Shown here: positions 1-10,795 of the stretch, in pieces
Layout: the number at the start of each line of letters is the position of its first letter
How positions within the stretch are numbered: position 1 is the first letter of the stretch
Assembly: GCA_030411725.1 (NCBI GenBank)
Contig: MU839833.1
Location: 1,736,001 to 1,800,000, forward strand
Length of the DNA: 64,000 nucleotides
Direction of reading: 5' to 3'
DNA from: Echria macrotheca
Lineage: Eukaryota; Ascomycota; Sordariomycetes; Sordariales; Schizotheciaceae
Position numbers and translations under genes: made by a program
The notes under the pieces: model-generated
Databases searched by the model: none
What the model was told of the DNA's origin: nothing
The model's input: only the letters and a program-made list of their open reading frames with translations

Positions 1-634
1 GACCAGGCGTTATGTAGTAACCTCTAGAGTTCAAATAGGCAAGCAAGGGATCCGAGGGAGGGGTCTCCACTCGCGTCCGGGACGCACTTTTGGAAACCTG
101 GAGCTTACTGGTGGTCGGGGTAAGAGCAGGCGGAGGCTTCGGCTTTACCACCGAAACGGAGGCTGGTGTCGCCGGCCGCGAGTCAAACAGAGAACCATCC
201 CCTTGTGCCGCAGAGTCCGGGTCCTTGTTTGCGACTTTGGCCTTTGCTTGACGCTCTCGCAAGGCTTGTGAACGTTGTACCTTGCGGGTGTTCTCAAACG
301 CCAACTGTGCACTTTTCCGCTGGGCCTTGAGCGAGTCGAGGTAGTCTTTGCGAACCGAGCTGTCCATTGCCTTCAGCTGAGAGAGATGCTCGGCCGCTTC
401 ATCGACGAGGTAGGCCGCTTTCTTGTCAAGAAGAAGCCTTGCTTCTTCGGCATACAGCTCAATTGGGAGTCCGAGGAAGACGTTCTGTGTAGGGCCCTGG
501 GGCATGGTGCCTGTGAAGATGGCGCAGATGCCGTGATGCCGACGGATGTATGCCACATCGTCAAGGTCAAAGAGAAGGTAGCGACCCCCGATGCGAGATA
601 TCCGGACCTGCCTGTCTGCTACGCTTGAAGCCAT
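1..634 (-). CDS. SEN34: tRNA-splicing endonuclease subunit Sen34 (3' part outside window)
   Basis: One of the two catalytic subunits of the tRNA-intron endonuclease; in the family it cuts the 3' splice site of intron-containing pre-tRNAs. The minus-strand frame opens at ATG 634 (MASSVADRQVRIS) and runs open through position 1, so only about 211 N-terminal residues are seen. The N-terminal domain is recognisable from the block GTMPQGPTQNVFLGLPIEL (about residues 47-65), followed by an Arg/Lys/Gln-rich helical linker and a Pro/Ser-rich stretch. The last visible residues, LLAYLNSRGYYITPG, are the expected entry into the C-terminal catalytic fold. The catalytic Tyr/His/Lys triad lies beyond the edge and cannot be checked. 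No intron is needed in the visible part. Confidence 0.88.
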   Translation of the reverse strand, partial: MASSVADRQVRISRIGGRYLLFDLDDVAYIRRHHGICAIFTGTMPQGPTQNVFLGLPIELYAEEARLLLDKKAAYLVDEAAEHLSQLKAMDSSVRKDYLDSLKAQRKSAQLAFENTRKVQRSQALRERQAKAKVANKDPDSAAQGDGSLFDSRPATPASVSVVKPKPPPALTPTTSKLQVSKSASRTRVETPPSDPLLAYLNSRGYYITPG

Positions 635-991
635 GGCAACCTTTAACTCAGTTAGCAAAGCTCAGACTGAGCAGAATGAATGGCCAGTGCATGAGGAGAC
701 CATCATAAGCCTTGGATTCCGTATTCGTCATCACAGAGAATCAGTGGATTGACAGATTGATACGTTAAGTTTATAATCATTTGAATCTCCTCATGCAACA
801 GCCGGAAAATTGAACTGCACTGACCTGTGAGAATGGATGTTGGGTTTGACCCAAGTTGGGAGAGGAAAGGGCAAGAGTCAAAAGCTGCGACGGAGTTTTA
901 TGCAGCGCGGCAGAATTTTTTCGGGCGGTGAGTGGAGCCCACTTCTCGAATGAGGGTTAGGGTATGGCGAGAACATTCGTCAAAATGTCTA
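635..991. other. SEN34 upstream / ELP4 downstream spacer
   Basis: A 357-base gap between two genes read in the same direction. It must hold the SEN34 promoter and the ELP4 3' end. No conserved reading frame, RNA gene or repeat is visible. Confidence 0.5.
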
Positions 992-2158
992 TCAGAAATC
1001 TATGCCGTCCTTTATCGCGCTCGCTGGTGACTTCTCCTTCTGTGTGTCGTCCTCCATGGGTGGGAGACTATATGGCTTGATTGCAAGGCCCTTGGAAGCG
1101 CTCAGGCTGAAAGAGAGTGTTTCTCGGAAGGCACTCGTCTCAGCGCCACCACCGCCCTTTTCGTGATAGATGGGCAATGTGTAGACATTCAGAAGTCCTT
1201 GCGGTTGATCTGAAGGCTTTGGGTCGCTCTTGCTGGAGGAAGGTGGCGGCGCCGCAGGGTTGGCTGGCAGAGGTATCAACTCGACGACACCGTCACAGAG
1301 CAACTCCATCCATCTGACCAGACCAGTAGATCGAGGGAACAGTGATGTCGGCAGAGTAATAATGGCCGTCAGCTGGCTGCTGTACTGGCGCAAAAGCGCT
1401 CTAATGCCATGCAAGAATTGCAAGATCTCAGTCGGCTGAGCACAGCTAGGAGCATAGAGAGCAGGTGACAGCAAACTCGGCACCACCAGGCGATGGATTT
1501 CGCTTGGCGGGGAAGCCTCTAGCTTTGCCCTGAGACTCTTGATGATCGCCTTGAACGGGGAAACCGATGCGCTACTCCGGATATCCAGGGAAGGCGGCCC
1601 TGTTGAAGGAGTAGGATGCAGCGTGCCCTTGCACACAGCGGGGGAGAGCCGTTTGCTCAAGTCGAAAGAATGACAAAACGTGGTTGCTGAGCTGCTGTCT
1701 GTCCTTGTCGACCCGCCAGGGATGGATGCGTTTCCTAAAGCCTCGTACCTCCAAGCAATCTTCATCTTCTCTTCGGGAACTGCAGAGGGCTGCTGCGAAG
1801 TTTTCGACTTTGTATCCGGGGAAGCCAAACCTGGAAGCTGGTGCTTCCATTCTTGCGGATATCCGACGAGATGCACCTGGTGCCCTTGAACGAGGCCTTC
1901 GGCGGCATAATATCGCAAGAGAATCCCAGAAAAGTCGGTAGTGCCTTGCTCCTCGATCAGCAAGCACGTGCCGAGGGGAAGTCCATTGTGACCAGCCAAG
2001 AGCTGATCGAGGGAAGATGTGCCCGTGGATGTTGTTGCCCGACCGTCGAGGGGGGAAGGTCGTACACCGGCCGCCAGTTGCTTCTCTGTCTTGGTTTGCA
2101 CTGCGACGTTCCCCGATCTCGGAGACGAGAGGACGGCATTTCGTTTCGTAAACGACAT
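992..2158 (-). CDS. ELP4: Elongator complex subunit 4 (PAXNEB family)
   Basis: Subunit of the Elp4/5/6 RecA-like ring of Elongator, which is needed for wobble-uridine modification of tRNAs. It is a single 388-residue exon. The start at 2158 (MSFTKRN) is the first true ATG and matches the usual MSF-RKR beginning of the family; the frame continues five codons upstream only through non-ATG codons. The core block GLPLGTCLLIEEQGTTDFSG, followed by LLRYYAAEGLVQGHQVHLVG, corresponds to the degenerate RecA-like nucleotide-binding region. A low-complexity Ser/Thr/Lys/Pro segment splits the fold, as is common in fungi. It is transcribed divergently from RPB8, with 374 bases between the start codons. 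Confidence 0.93.
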   Translation of the reverse strand: MSFTKRNAVLSSPRSGNVAVQTKTEKQLAAGVRPSPLDGRATTSTGTSSLDQLLAGHNGLPLGTCLLIEEQGTTDFSGILLRYYAAEGLVQGHQVHLVGYPQEWKHQLPGLASPDTKSKTSQQPSAVPEEKMKIAWRYEALGNASIPGGSTRTDSSSATTFCHSFDLSKRLSPAVCKGTLHPTPSTGPPSLDIRSSASVSPFKAIIKSLRAKLEASPPSEIHRLVVPSLLSPALYAPSCAQPTEILQFLHGIRALLRQYSSQLTAIITLPTSLFPRSTGLVRWMELLCDGVVELIPLPANPAAPPPSSSKSDPKPSDQPQGLLNVYTLPIYHEKGGGGAETSAFRETLSFSLSASKGLAIKPYSLPPMEDDTQKEKSPASAIKDGIDF

Positions 2159-2532
2159 GGCGAGAGTTGCCAAACTGAGGCCGTTGACGAGCTCATCAAG
2201 CTCCGAGCTTTGAAGTGTTGACGAGGGGCAGCAAACCTTCCGTCACAAGGAATTATTCAAGCCACCGCCCCACTTGCCTGCCGGAAAGGGCTAGTTAACG
2301 TTAGTTCCTTAAGAAGACCCTTGTCTTCTGCGACAACCCCACCAAATCCCCAAGTTACCGGCATGTGCTGCTTGCAGAGCTGGAATTTTATCGGCATATA
2401 AACTTTCGTCCACCCAGAATTGCGACACATTCTCGACGAACAGTGATCCCCCCGACCAGTGCATTTTGGCGTATCCATCTGTCACAATATCCCAGCAGCG
2501 GTACTCAGCACAACGTACAACCTACAGCCAAG
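2159..2532. promoter_or_regulatory. Shared divergent promoter ELP4 / RPB8 with TATA-like box
   Basis: The 374 bases between two outward-facing start codons. A TATAAA hexamer lies at 2397-2402, about 130 bases upstream of the RPB8 ATG in plus orientation. No other element stands out. That the hexamer works as a TATA box is inference from position only. Confidence 0.4.
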
Positions 2533-3039
2533 ATGACGGCCATGGCATCGGACGCCCAGGTCTTCGAAGACGACTTTCGGGTTAACAATCTCAGCGATCC
2601 CAAGTACGATCGTGTAGACCGTATCTACTGCACGTCGACCGATGGGCAAACCGCAATGGAGCTGGACATTAACAAGGAACTGTTTCCGTGCAGCATCGGC
2701 GACAACCTCCACGTGGTCATCGCGACCTCCCTTTCCCTGGATGGCAGCAAGGATGACGATAGAGGCTGGCGCGATGTTTCCAAGGTCGGGGCCGGGGAGG
2801 CCACTCTGGCTGACATGTTCGAGTATGTCACGTACGGGAAAGTCTACAAGTATGACGACGGTGACGATGGGCAGAACATGTGAGTGTTGGCGCGAGCATC
2901 ACGAGCGACACCTTGCTGATATTGGAATAGAAAAGTATACACGTCATTCGGCGGTCTTCTGTTGAAGCTTGACGGACCATACAAGAAGCTGATCCCGCTA
3001 AGAGTGGACTACGTCTACTTGTTGGCCAAGAAAATCTAG
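2533..3039 (+). CDS. RPB8: RNA polymerases I, II and III common subunit RPABC3 (Rpb8)
   Basis: Shared small subunit of all three nuclear RNA polymerases, with an OB-like fold. Exons are 2533-2879 and 2931-3039; the 51-nt intron has donor GTGAGT, a CTGAT branch and acceptor TAG, and the spliced product is 151 residues. Diagnostic segments are FEDDFRVNNLSDPKYDRVDRI near the N-terminus, LDINKELFP, then the C-terminal SFGGLLLKLDGPYKKL and VDYVYLLAKKI, which matches the usual YLL-(I/A)-(R/K) ending. An upstream in-frame extension has no family support. A second ATG at 2545 (MASDAQ) is an alternative start. The 3' end faces the Nudix gene 200 bases away. Confidence 0.95.
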
Positions 3040-3239
3040 ACAACCAGTGCGTCTGAGACTACCAGGAGTGAAAGGAGAGCCAGGTGCACGACGAGATCCG
3101 CAATACGCACATCACAACGGGCACGACATAAACACCAATCAGAAAACTGGCGAATCGAAAAGGGTTGGGCGTTTAGGAAACATGCTTTGGGAGAGATAGG
3201 GAATAATGGCTTTATTGATGTCCAAAACCCACGATACCG

Positions 3240-4536
3240 CTACTGGCTACGTCTTTGTCTCGCCATGAGCTCTTCCTCGCTTGGAAGCTGATAATTCTGG
3301 TGGGGCCCCGGGAATGGTATGTGGCGATGGGCTTTGGCGTGGAGTTCAGCGTAATGCGGTTCATTCTGTAGAGTATAGACTCCATGTCGGAGGAAGAAAT
3401 CCAGCATGACGACGGCGCAGTTCGGTTTCCAGAGCCCTTGTGCCATTTGTTCCTGGACCTCTTCCACCGTGTGAAGGCTAAAGCTGTCCACTTCGCCATC
3501 CTTGGGCTCGGGGACCACACTGCCATCATCGGGCAGTTCAAGGTCGTACACCCACTGGCACTCCGGATAGATATAGCCAGGTTCGCCGCCAGATCGCTCG
3601 TCCGTGATGTAGATGTATGTTACCGTCCCGACCTCCTTTGCTCTCTCGCGCATTACTGGCTCCGGCAACGACGCCTCCTCGTCAGCTTCGCGGATGATAC
3701 ACTCAAAGGGGTCCTCGTTGGTCATGAGGCCGCCGGCCACCGTGTTGTCGAGCATCCCCGGGTACGTCGACTTGGTCGCAGCCCTCTTGGGCACCCAGAT
3801 GCGAAAGTCATACTGGCTGGTCCCGTCATTACGCCGGATGAAGGCGACCATGTGCACACCATAGCGGGTTGTCCCGAATAAGCCCATGGCGACGCGTTCC
3901 ATGCTGAAGAGGAGGTCGCCCTTGCGCCCGTAGACGGGCCACAGCTCGTTGCGCCAGCCTTTCAGGAGGCGGAAGGTCTGGTTCGTGCGCCAGTATGCCG
4001 TCAGCCGGGCGACGAACTCTGTGCGTTCGGCTTCGGTGGTGATGTGCTGGAAGAGGGCCACGGTTCTTGCCTCGGGGTCGAAGGTCATGGGGCCTCTGAT
4101 GTCTTCGGGCGTGTTTTGGAGGGCGTCCATGACGGAGGATGGGATGTAGCCGATTGGGTACTGCCCATCTTCGTCTTGCCAGATGAAGGTGTAGAGGTTG
4201 TTCAGGGCCAGCTTGTGGCCTTCTGGATCCGTTTCCGGGTTGGGAAACCTGTAAGAAGTGTGAGCTACTGCTAGTCATGTTCACCTCCAGGGGCCGGTTT
4301 TTAACAGCTGTGGTGACTGGGAGATGATATGTCTCTGCTGGCATGTTACACCGCATACCCCAGCTGTCGTCTTCAAGCTCCTTTCAAGGACTGACGACTA
4401 GTCAAAAACGGGCGGAGCATGATCCAACATGAATCGCCGGGCTATGTGACTTCGCCGGTATTGAAGGCGGTTGAAAAGAAAACACTCACGCATCACACTT
4501 GTTGACCAAGTCAAGGTTGGTAAAACGGCGGGCCAT
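3240..4536 (-). CDS. Nudix hydrolase with DUF4743 N-terminal domain (thiamine-pyrophosphokinase-related type)
   Basis: Predicted nucleotide-diphosphate-type hydrolase of the fungal/plant Nudix family that carries a DUF4743 domain ahead of the catalytic domain. Minus-strand exons are 4536-4490 and 4248-3240. The 241-nt intron has donor GTGAGT and acceptor ACAG, and splicing rebuilds NLDLVNKCDAFPNPETDPE, typical of the family; product 351 residues. The Nudix box is GGLMTNEDPFECIIREADEE followed by ASL. It fits the consensus G-x5-E-x7-RE-U-x-EE-x-G-U except that the last Gly is Ser. The metal-binding READEE core is intact, so activity is plausible. The substrate is unknown; some relatives act on oxidised thiamine diphosphate. 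Confidence 0.88.
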
Positions 4537-5649
4537 GGCTCAGCAAGTATGCTGGCGGTATAGCGGGAGCTGTAATGGGGATTGCTTGGTCCTGGCTGTG
4601 CTCGAGGTAAGAGCCCCGAGCAAGAGCATTCACCTGTCCACGCCCAATGTGGTGAACTACGATGGTTTGTGATGGCAGTTGACGCAGGGCGGTCTCTTGT
4701 TTATGTATAAAATGGCGTAGGTTTGGCACTAGTGAAAGTGAAAAGATGGCAGGCGAACACTTGAGTGGTTCAACTGAGCCTGGAACCCACAACTCTAATC
4801 GGGCACCGTCGCCGGGCACAGTTCTCTTTTTTGGACGGGCAAACAAAGCATATCTACAGTGTAAAGTCGGATTTCTCTCATCCACTACACTCTTATTGCG
4901 TTTTGGACACCGGCGACGGTTTGTCCCTGTACTCTAGTATTTGGAGGACGTTTGCCTTGAACCCCGCTGCGGCCCGCCCGGTAGACGGAGGGGTTTGGAG
5001 GTCGTCCTGACCCTGCAGTGGGCTCCCTTTCCTGTTTCGGGGTGCATAGATAGCTCTAGAAACTGGAATGAGATTCTCAAGTTCAACGAACGGTCAAGTC
5101 GTGTTCGCATCCGAATCCCAAAAAGCAAGACGTCCGGCATCGTCAGATATCACAGGAAAGGTACAGCTGTCGTTGCCCCTCTTGGACCTAAAAATCAGGG
5201 GTCATCGCACGTTTCGACAACAAGATCGGATAAATACCGCCAGCACGGGAGCCTACATCAGCATACGTATTGGATTTCTCCCGCTCTTACAACACCATTT
5301 TGAACGATTCTCAGTTCCCTTGAAGCGAGAACTCATGAGAATCCCACCAAAGTGTGGTCAATCGAACCCAGCTTGATACCCGATCCGGATTCTTTGTCGG
5401 ACCCAACATCATCACCTCACTCGACCGGAAGGCCACGGATCTGCAACGCGGGACGTATATAGTCATACCACCATCACCATCACCATCACCACCACCAGCG
5501 CCAACACCGCATCACCATATACCCAAGAGGAGCCAGCCGTCTGTGTTCCAATCGCAATACGGCACAAACCCCAACTCTTTCCGATCTCTCTCTCTCTCTC
5601 TATTTACCAAACCACCACCACAAATCATATAATACCCAAGAAAGAAAAA
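4537..5649. promoter_or_regulatory. Divergent intergenic region Nudix gene / OPI10
   Basis: A 1.1-kb region between two outward-facing genes. Just before the OPI10 start it holds CACCAT/CACCAC-rich sequence (about 5468-5520) and a CT dinucleotide run (about 5585-5600). Pyrimidine-rich tracts like this are common close upstream of highly expressed fungal genes. I find no supported coding region. Confidence 0.4.
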
Positions 5650-6294
5650 ATGTCCCAACCCCTATTCGGCCTCATCCCCGCCGGCCAACCCCCCATCCTC
5701 ACCCCCGCCGCAACGCCCACCCCAACATCCTACCTCTACGCCATCCCGCCCTCGGCCGCCGCAAAACCCTCCTCCCACATCGTCGTCTTCATCCTCCCCG
5801 GGATAACCCTACCGGAAGCCACCGCGGCAGCCATCTACCTCGTCACCCCGACGGGGCCGGGCCAGACAGAGCCAAAATCCATAAAATTCCTCGGTGGCGT
5901 CGGCCCCGGCAAGGAGAGCGCCATCTTCAAGGTCGAGCGGACGAACCCCCTAGAGGAACTGGTTATCGGCATCTCGGTCGAGCCTGCTGACTCGGTTGCG
6001 GCGCGCATCACGGAGCTCGGGGCAGCAGCAGGAGGAGGAGCAGGGACAGGAGCAGGGTCGGCGGCAGGGTCGGGGGCATTAGTCCCTCTGAGTGCGGCGC
6101 AGAAGCAGCAGCCTTCTACGTTGGTGCTCGCGCAGCGCATCATCAAGAACGCCTTCAACTTTCTGGCGTCGTTTAGCGGGACGGCGGGGCCAAATCAGGT
6201 CGAGGTTGTGCCGCTCCGCGCTTTTGAGGAGTGGTGGAAGAAGTTTGAGGGGAGGATACGATCAGATCCTGGTTTCCTGGAACGGGATGAGTGA
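5650..6294 (+). CDS. OPI10: OPI10 / Hikeshi family protein
   Basis: Homologue of the Hikeshi nuclear import carrier, which takes Hsp70 into the nucleus during heat stress; the yeast member is Opi10. Single exon, 214 residues, ATG at 5650 in an A-rich context (GAAAAAATG). The N-terminal beta-rich domain is recognisable from MSQPLFGLIPAGQPPI, HIVVFILPGITLPE, YLVTPTGPGQ and FLGGVGPGKESAIFKV. The C-terminal helical part ends with NFLASFSG, then FEEWWKKFEGRIRSDPGFLERDE, also typical. A Gly/Ala-rich insert at about residues 124-145 (near 6018-6083) separates the two domains and looks like a lineage-specific linker. It is convergent with YND1. Confidence 0.92.
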   Translation: MSQPLFGLIPAGQPPILTPAATPTPTSYLYAIPPSAAAKPSSHIVVFILPGITLPEATAAAIYLVTPTGPGQTEPKSIKFLGGVGPGKESAIFKVERTNPLEELVIGISVEPADSVAARITELGAAAGGGAGTGAGSAAGSGALVPLSAAQKQQPSTLVLAQRIIKNAFNFLASFSGTAGPNQVEVVPLRAFEEWWKKFEGRIRSDPGFLERDE

Positions 6295-6596
6295 AAGGGG
6301 TACCAAGACTGGAGCGAACGACGGCTTGTCAGCGATGCGCGTTTATTGTCTGTAAAGTCTTAACATCTGTCCGGCGCAAGCGGAACATCTATACATGTAT
6401 TATGAATCCTGTATCAGCGCTACTAGGAGCTGCTCCCCGTGTCAGCCCGAATACTATGGAACACTTTTGGCCATGCAAACCCACATCCCAGCCGCCATGC
6501 CGCTACCTTCCCAGACTCCAAGCACCGGCTCGCCATAGAACCGAGCCGCCTATTCCAAAAGAAGAATATTTATCCTTCCCAAGTTACCGCAAGCCC
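6295..6596. other. OPI10 / YND1 convergent 3' spacer
   Basis: 302 bases between two convergent stop codons, holding both 3' untranslated regions. No other feature is seen. Confidence 0.5.
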
Positions 6597-8752
6597 TCAA
6601 GTCTCCTGGAATTGAGGCGCCATAGGACTCTTCAGCCTCGTTGGGCTGCCGGCGCGACTCCTCCTCCCTGCAACCTGGAGATGTGGTACCAGCCTGGCGC
6701 TGCTATCGGACCGCACCACGAGCCCGCTTCGATCAAGCGCTGACAGCCCAAAGGGTACTGATAAAGGATCAAACCCGTTGAGATTATTAACCTTAGGAGT
6801 TGCAAGTCCTGAGGTCCGCGCACCGTTCCCACTACCACCGTACCGAGACCCCTCGCTGGAGTCCGAGTATTCATCGCCCGAAGAGTCCACGTCGCCAAGC
6901 TCAAACTGGTTGGCGTCCCCTTCCTCCATGACACGCTCGTACGAGGTGCTACCAAGCACCGGACGACCAAATAGCTTGCTGGTTAGATTCGAGATTCCCC
7001 GGTAAGCCCCTTTCCTTGGGCTACCTGGGCGACGTCCTCTCCGACAGCACGAGTTTAATTTGGCGTATACCCGTAACCGGCGATCCTTCTTGCGGAAGAT
7101 GAAGCCGATCATGACGAGGAGCAATAAAAAGAGAAGGAAGCTCGAGCCCGAACTCGTCTTTGCCCTGCCTATCACGCCATCTTCTGGTAGCCACTCGTCC
7201 GTCTCGTTTCCATGGTGACCAGGGGCACGCCAGGATGAGCCGGCAAACTGAAAGTCGGGGGGAATTCCGTCCACATTGCTTCCGAAACCCACAGGGTGTC
7301 GGTCGTCACCACTCTTCGGTGGGATTTGGCCCGCAGCGTACAGAACCATTTTGCCCAGCGTCCAACTGACTTCGACTTTATCGATCTTGTCGACGGGTTG
7401 AAACGGGTCCAGGTATCCCTTCGAATGGCCATGGGAAACCCCGGTGCTGTTTAAGCCAGGCATGTTGTCAATGCCGATCCGCGGAATTCCGATACCCTCG
7501 TGCAGGACATTGAGAAGCCAGGAGGCCTTGAAGCACGCTTCCATGGCGTATTTGACATCTGTCCTGTCCCGACTCTCGATGCCCGACTCGATCGCATTCC
7601 AATCCCGGCTGCAGAAGCCCTTGACCCGTTTCTGATAAGTAGCGAAATCGTAAGCCTCGTCGTCCTTGCCACCAAAGACCCCATGAGTTGTATGCCAGTA
7701 CTCGGAAACACCGATGAAGTGGTTGACGTCAAAATCGAGAGCAGGAACGTGTTGTCCGTTGAGCAAACAAGGCTCATCTGGACATGGTTTGTCTTTCCCG
7801 AGTAGCGGGTAGGTCAGCTTCATGCACTCGTCGAATTTTCCAGTTCCAATCAATGACAGCCCTTTGGTGTCCTCGGCAGTAATCTCGGCACCATCCAACG
7901 TTGTTCTCAAAGACTTCGGTAGGCAGGGATCCGGCAACTCGTCTGATTCGGAAGGATGATAGATATCCTTGAGTTTTTCGATGTACGCCTGTCGCGCCTG
8001 GTTGACGCCAAACCCAAGCCATGTGGCTGTAAACACCTTGTACTCAGCAGGGGAGCCGTCGAGCGTGCGGAGTCGTAAGAGTTTGAGGTCGTTCGCGTGC
8101 TTTTCGGCTTCTGTGGCATTGGGCGCAAATGCGATCTGCGCTGAGGCGCCTCCCATATCTAGGAACCCGTATGTGTGATGCCCCTTGCCATGTTGGTGAT
8201 CCCCGGGTCGGTCGAAGCCCCCCAACAGGTAGTTGGCAGCAATCCAGCCGTACAGTCCCTCGGTTTCTCCTTGTATCACCTGAATGTGAAGGTCGCAGTC
8301 GGGGAGGGAAAATCGAGTGTTCTGTCGGAGGTACGAACAGATCTCGCGCGTCAAACCCGTCTGTTGAACTTTGGGGAGGAGTCGCATTCCTGCAGTGGCC
8401 ATCAGGAATATCGGTGTATCTTCGATTTTGTCTTCGGGAATGATCTTGAGGGCATGCTTGATCAAATCTCTAAGATGGTCGGGTCCGACATCCTTGGGGT
8501 TCTCGCCAAAGGTCGAGACCCCTGGTTTGATCTTGCTCGTCCATTTCTTGTCCGTCACCAGCTTCGGTAGACTGTGGAGTTCCTCGGCGGATGCACCGTG
8601 GACCGCTTTCTTGTGGTCCTTCCATTTATAAATGTGTAGTCGAGTCCCTGACGAGCCGGCGTCTAGGATGACGCCCCATCGTGCTATTGTCGTTCAGCGC
8701 TAATGTTCTGGATTAGCTGCAAAAGGAGCCAGAGCCTACATTTCTTGCCCAT
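6597..8752 (-). CDS. YND1: Golgi apyrase / nucleoside diphosphatase (GDA1-CD39 family)
   Basis: Golgi ecto-apyrase that hydrolyses GDP/UDP released by lumenal glycosyltransferases, allowing nucleotide-sugar exchange. The first coding exon is only 13 nt (8752-8740, MGKK plus one base), followed by a 56-nt intron (donor GTAGGC, acceptor AATAG) and exon 8683-6597; product 699 residues. Splicing restores ACR1, ILDAGSSGTRLHIYKW (from residue 10). Other apyrase regions: FLMATAGMRLL, QGETEGLYGWIAANYLL, GFLDMGGASAQIAF and a later WTLGKMVLYAAG. One membrane segment, FLLFLLLLVMIGFIF, lies near residue 510, followed by a Ser/Gly-rich cytosolic tail. This is the yeast Ynd1 topology, not that of the N-anchored Gda1. 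Confidence 0.93.
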
Positions 8753-9886
8753 TAAAGCGGATCGTCAGTCATACAATCGTAACTCGAGTGAGAGTTGCGC
8801 TATGCGCTCAAGGAATGCGGCGTCTTTGGATTAGCACCTGCCAGCGCATCGATGCGCGGATCCCAGTGACAGGTGAGAGGTGGCGCGCTGGAGATGAAGA
8901 GATCGGAGAAGAGAAGATCGAAAGATGATTAGAACAGCATACGGGGAAAGCAGCGAAACTAGATCAACGAAAGTGATCGCAGGGACGATGTCGCAGAAGA
9001 TAGGAAGTAACGAGGGGAATGGGCTCAGTCCGGAAAGGCTGAGTCGACCTGGCGTGTATCGCCCGATTGTGCTTGTTTGCAGGAGACAGTGGACGATAAC
9101 GTTATTGTCAAGGGGGAACTGCTGCAAAAGCCGCTAGCGTGTTTTTTCCCGGCCCATTTTTAGCTGCATAATCTGCCCCACCACTCGATTGACCAACCAT
9201 GCATTGGATTCCTGGTTGCACGGCTACAGTGTCGACAACAATTGGACTGTGGACGCCATCTGTCGGCGATGACAGTTCTGTCAAAAGGCCAACATGGCCA
9301 CGGTGGTCGGCAGCTGTCACTTGTGAAAGCTGACAACCCAGAGTCCCAGACCCGCCTGAAAAGAACAAATCTCAAATGCAGCAAAACTCTGGAGCGTCGA
9401 AAGCCGCGTAATCGCCAAAGCCCCACCTCGTAACTACCCCACGTTGTTATCGGCCCTGTCGTGGACTGCCAGTTCCAAGAAATTCCAAGTTCATGGAAAA
9501 GCCGTTTCTCGCTCTCGAAACTCGGATCCGGGAAAACTCATACAACAGCCGATGCGGCGTTGCCATCTTCCAAGGATAGACACGCAGCTTGTTTATTATC
9601 GACTACAGAATACGATGCAGCTTATCGTAACCGGCAGTTTCCATCAGCGCCGGGAAAGAACATCTCGGACCCTAAATCTACCTAGGTTCCCGACAGACCA
9701 TTGCCTGGTTTTCGCATTGCATAAACATGGCAGACGTGCCGCTCCCGTGCCCGTTACAGCGGCAACCCGGAAGAACAACTTGTCCTTCTCTAGATCGGGC
9801 GGGCTGCTGCTGGAGCATAAGGAGCACCCCATAAGAGGTGCCACGGGGATGAACTGTCCCGGCCAGCAGCAATAGCCGTAGCCCAA
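8753..9886. other. YND1 upstream / MTR3 downstream region
   Basis: 1.1 kb between two minus-strand genes. It holds the YND1 promoter and MTR3 3' region. No frame on either strand has recognisable protein similarity. A palindromic ACCTAGGT octamer occurs near 9681-9688. Confidence 0.4.
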
Positions 9887-10795
9887 TCACTCGACGGCCT
9901 CCCTAAGACCGTTGACAAGCACCAGGCCGGCTTGTTTCGATGCCGCTATCCCCTCTTGAACCAGGTCAAAGTAAGTGCTCATATCACCGTCGGGCATATC
10001 TCCTTTGAACCACAAATTCGTAATCTCGTCTCGGGATGGAAGGTACGCGATGCAGCAGGCCGCGTCAATCTTGTCGTGCTCTGATGGCATCGGGTCGATG
10101 ACGATCCGCGGCTTTCCGTTGTCTGCGCTGTCTCGCACGAGTGCCGCAACTCCGCCAGCAACGGTGTCGACGCAGTCGATGCCGGCATCAGCAAGGGCAG
10201 CTGATGCCACAGTAATGCAGCCGCTGAGAACATTCATGAGATCCCAGGCTTCGTCCCCTTGGCTTCTCGATCTCTCCCGGTCCTGGTCGCCTTCGATGAT
10301 AGAGACGATGATGTCAACGCCACTCTTCGGCCATCTGTCGGCAATAATCGCACCGCGGAGGGCTGCTTCAAGGTGCACCCCAAGATCCCGTTCGGTCGGA
10401 TCTCGTAGATATCCTCGTCTTTGTTTTGTGGCAAAGGGAGCAAATTTGACATGGGTAGACAGAATGATGTGAGGTGAAAACGGGCTTGACCGTGGAAGAG
10501 AACGCGGTCCGTGGACAGTACAACTGAGCTTCAGGCCTGAGACCCCCTCTTGTCCTGGTATCTCAACTTCGAGATATGCAGACCCGGACGCTGAAGGTGT
10601 GACACCCGTCTTGAGATCTGAGGTTGGTGAGTACCAATTCATGTGTGGGGAGGGGGGTCACGAACACGTCTTACGGGCCTCATCTGCTGGGCGTGTCCTC
10701 ACTTGTTTCTTCTTCAACAAACTGGCGTCTCCATTCTCGTAGATTGGCGGAATCGTTGCTCCCGGAGGCCCGTTAATTCGTCTTCTGTCCGCCAT
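9887..10795 (-). CDS. MTR3: Exosome complex component Mtr3 (RNase PH-like)
   Basis: Non-catalytic RNase PH-fold subunit of the hexameric RNA exosome ring, acting in 3'-5' RNA processing and decay in nucleus and cytoplasm. Exons are 10795-10675 and 10617-9887; the 57-nt intron has donor GTAAGA and acceptor CAG; product 283 residues. The start MADRRRINGPPGATIPPIYE is the usual N-terminus of filamentous-fungal Mtr3; a longer in-frame extension upstream is unsupported. The RNase PH fold shows as LKTGVTPSASGSAYLEVE, LSCTVHGPRSLP, ERDLGVHLEAALRGAI and DTVAGGVAALVRD. The phosphate and metal residues of active RNase PH enzymes are not kept, as expected for this subunit. Confidence 0.93.

Noticed and set aside
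2365..2532. In-frame N-terminal extension of RPB8 from 2365
   Set aside because: It contains the TATA-like box, has no family similarity, and the protein normally starts a few residues before the FEDDF motif.
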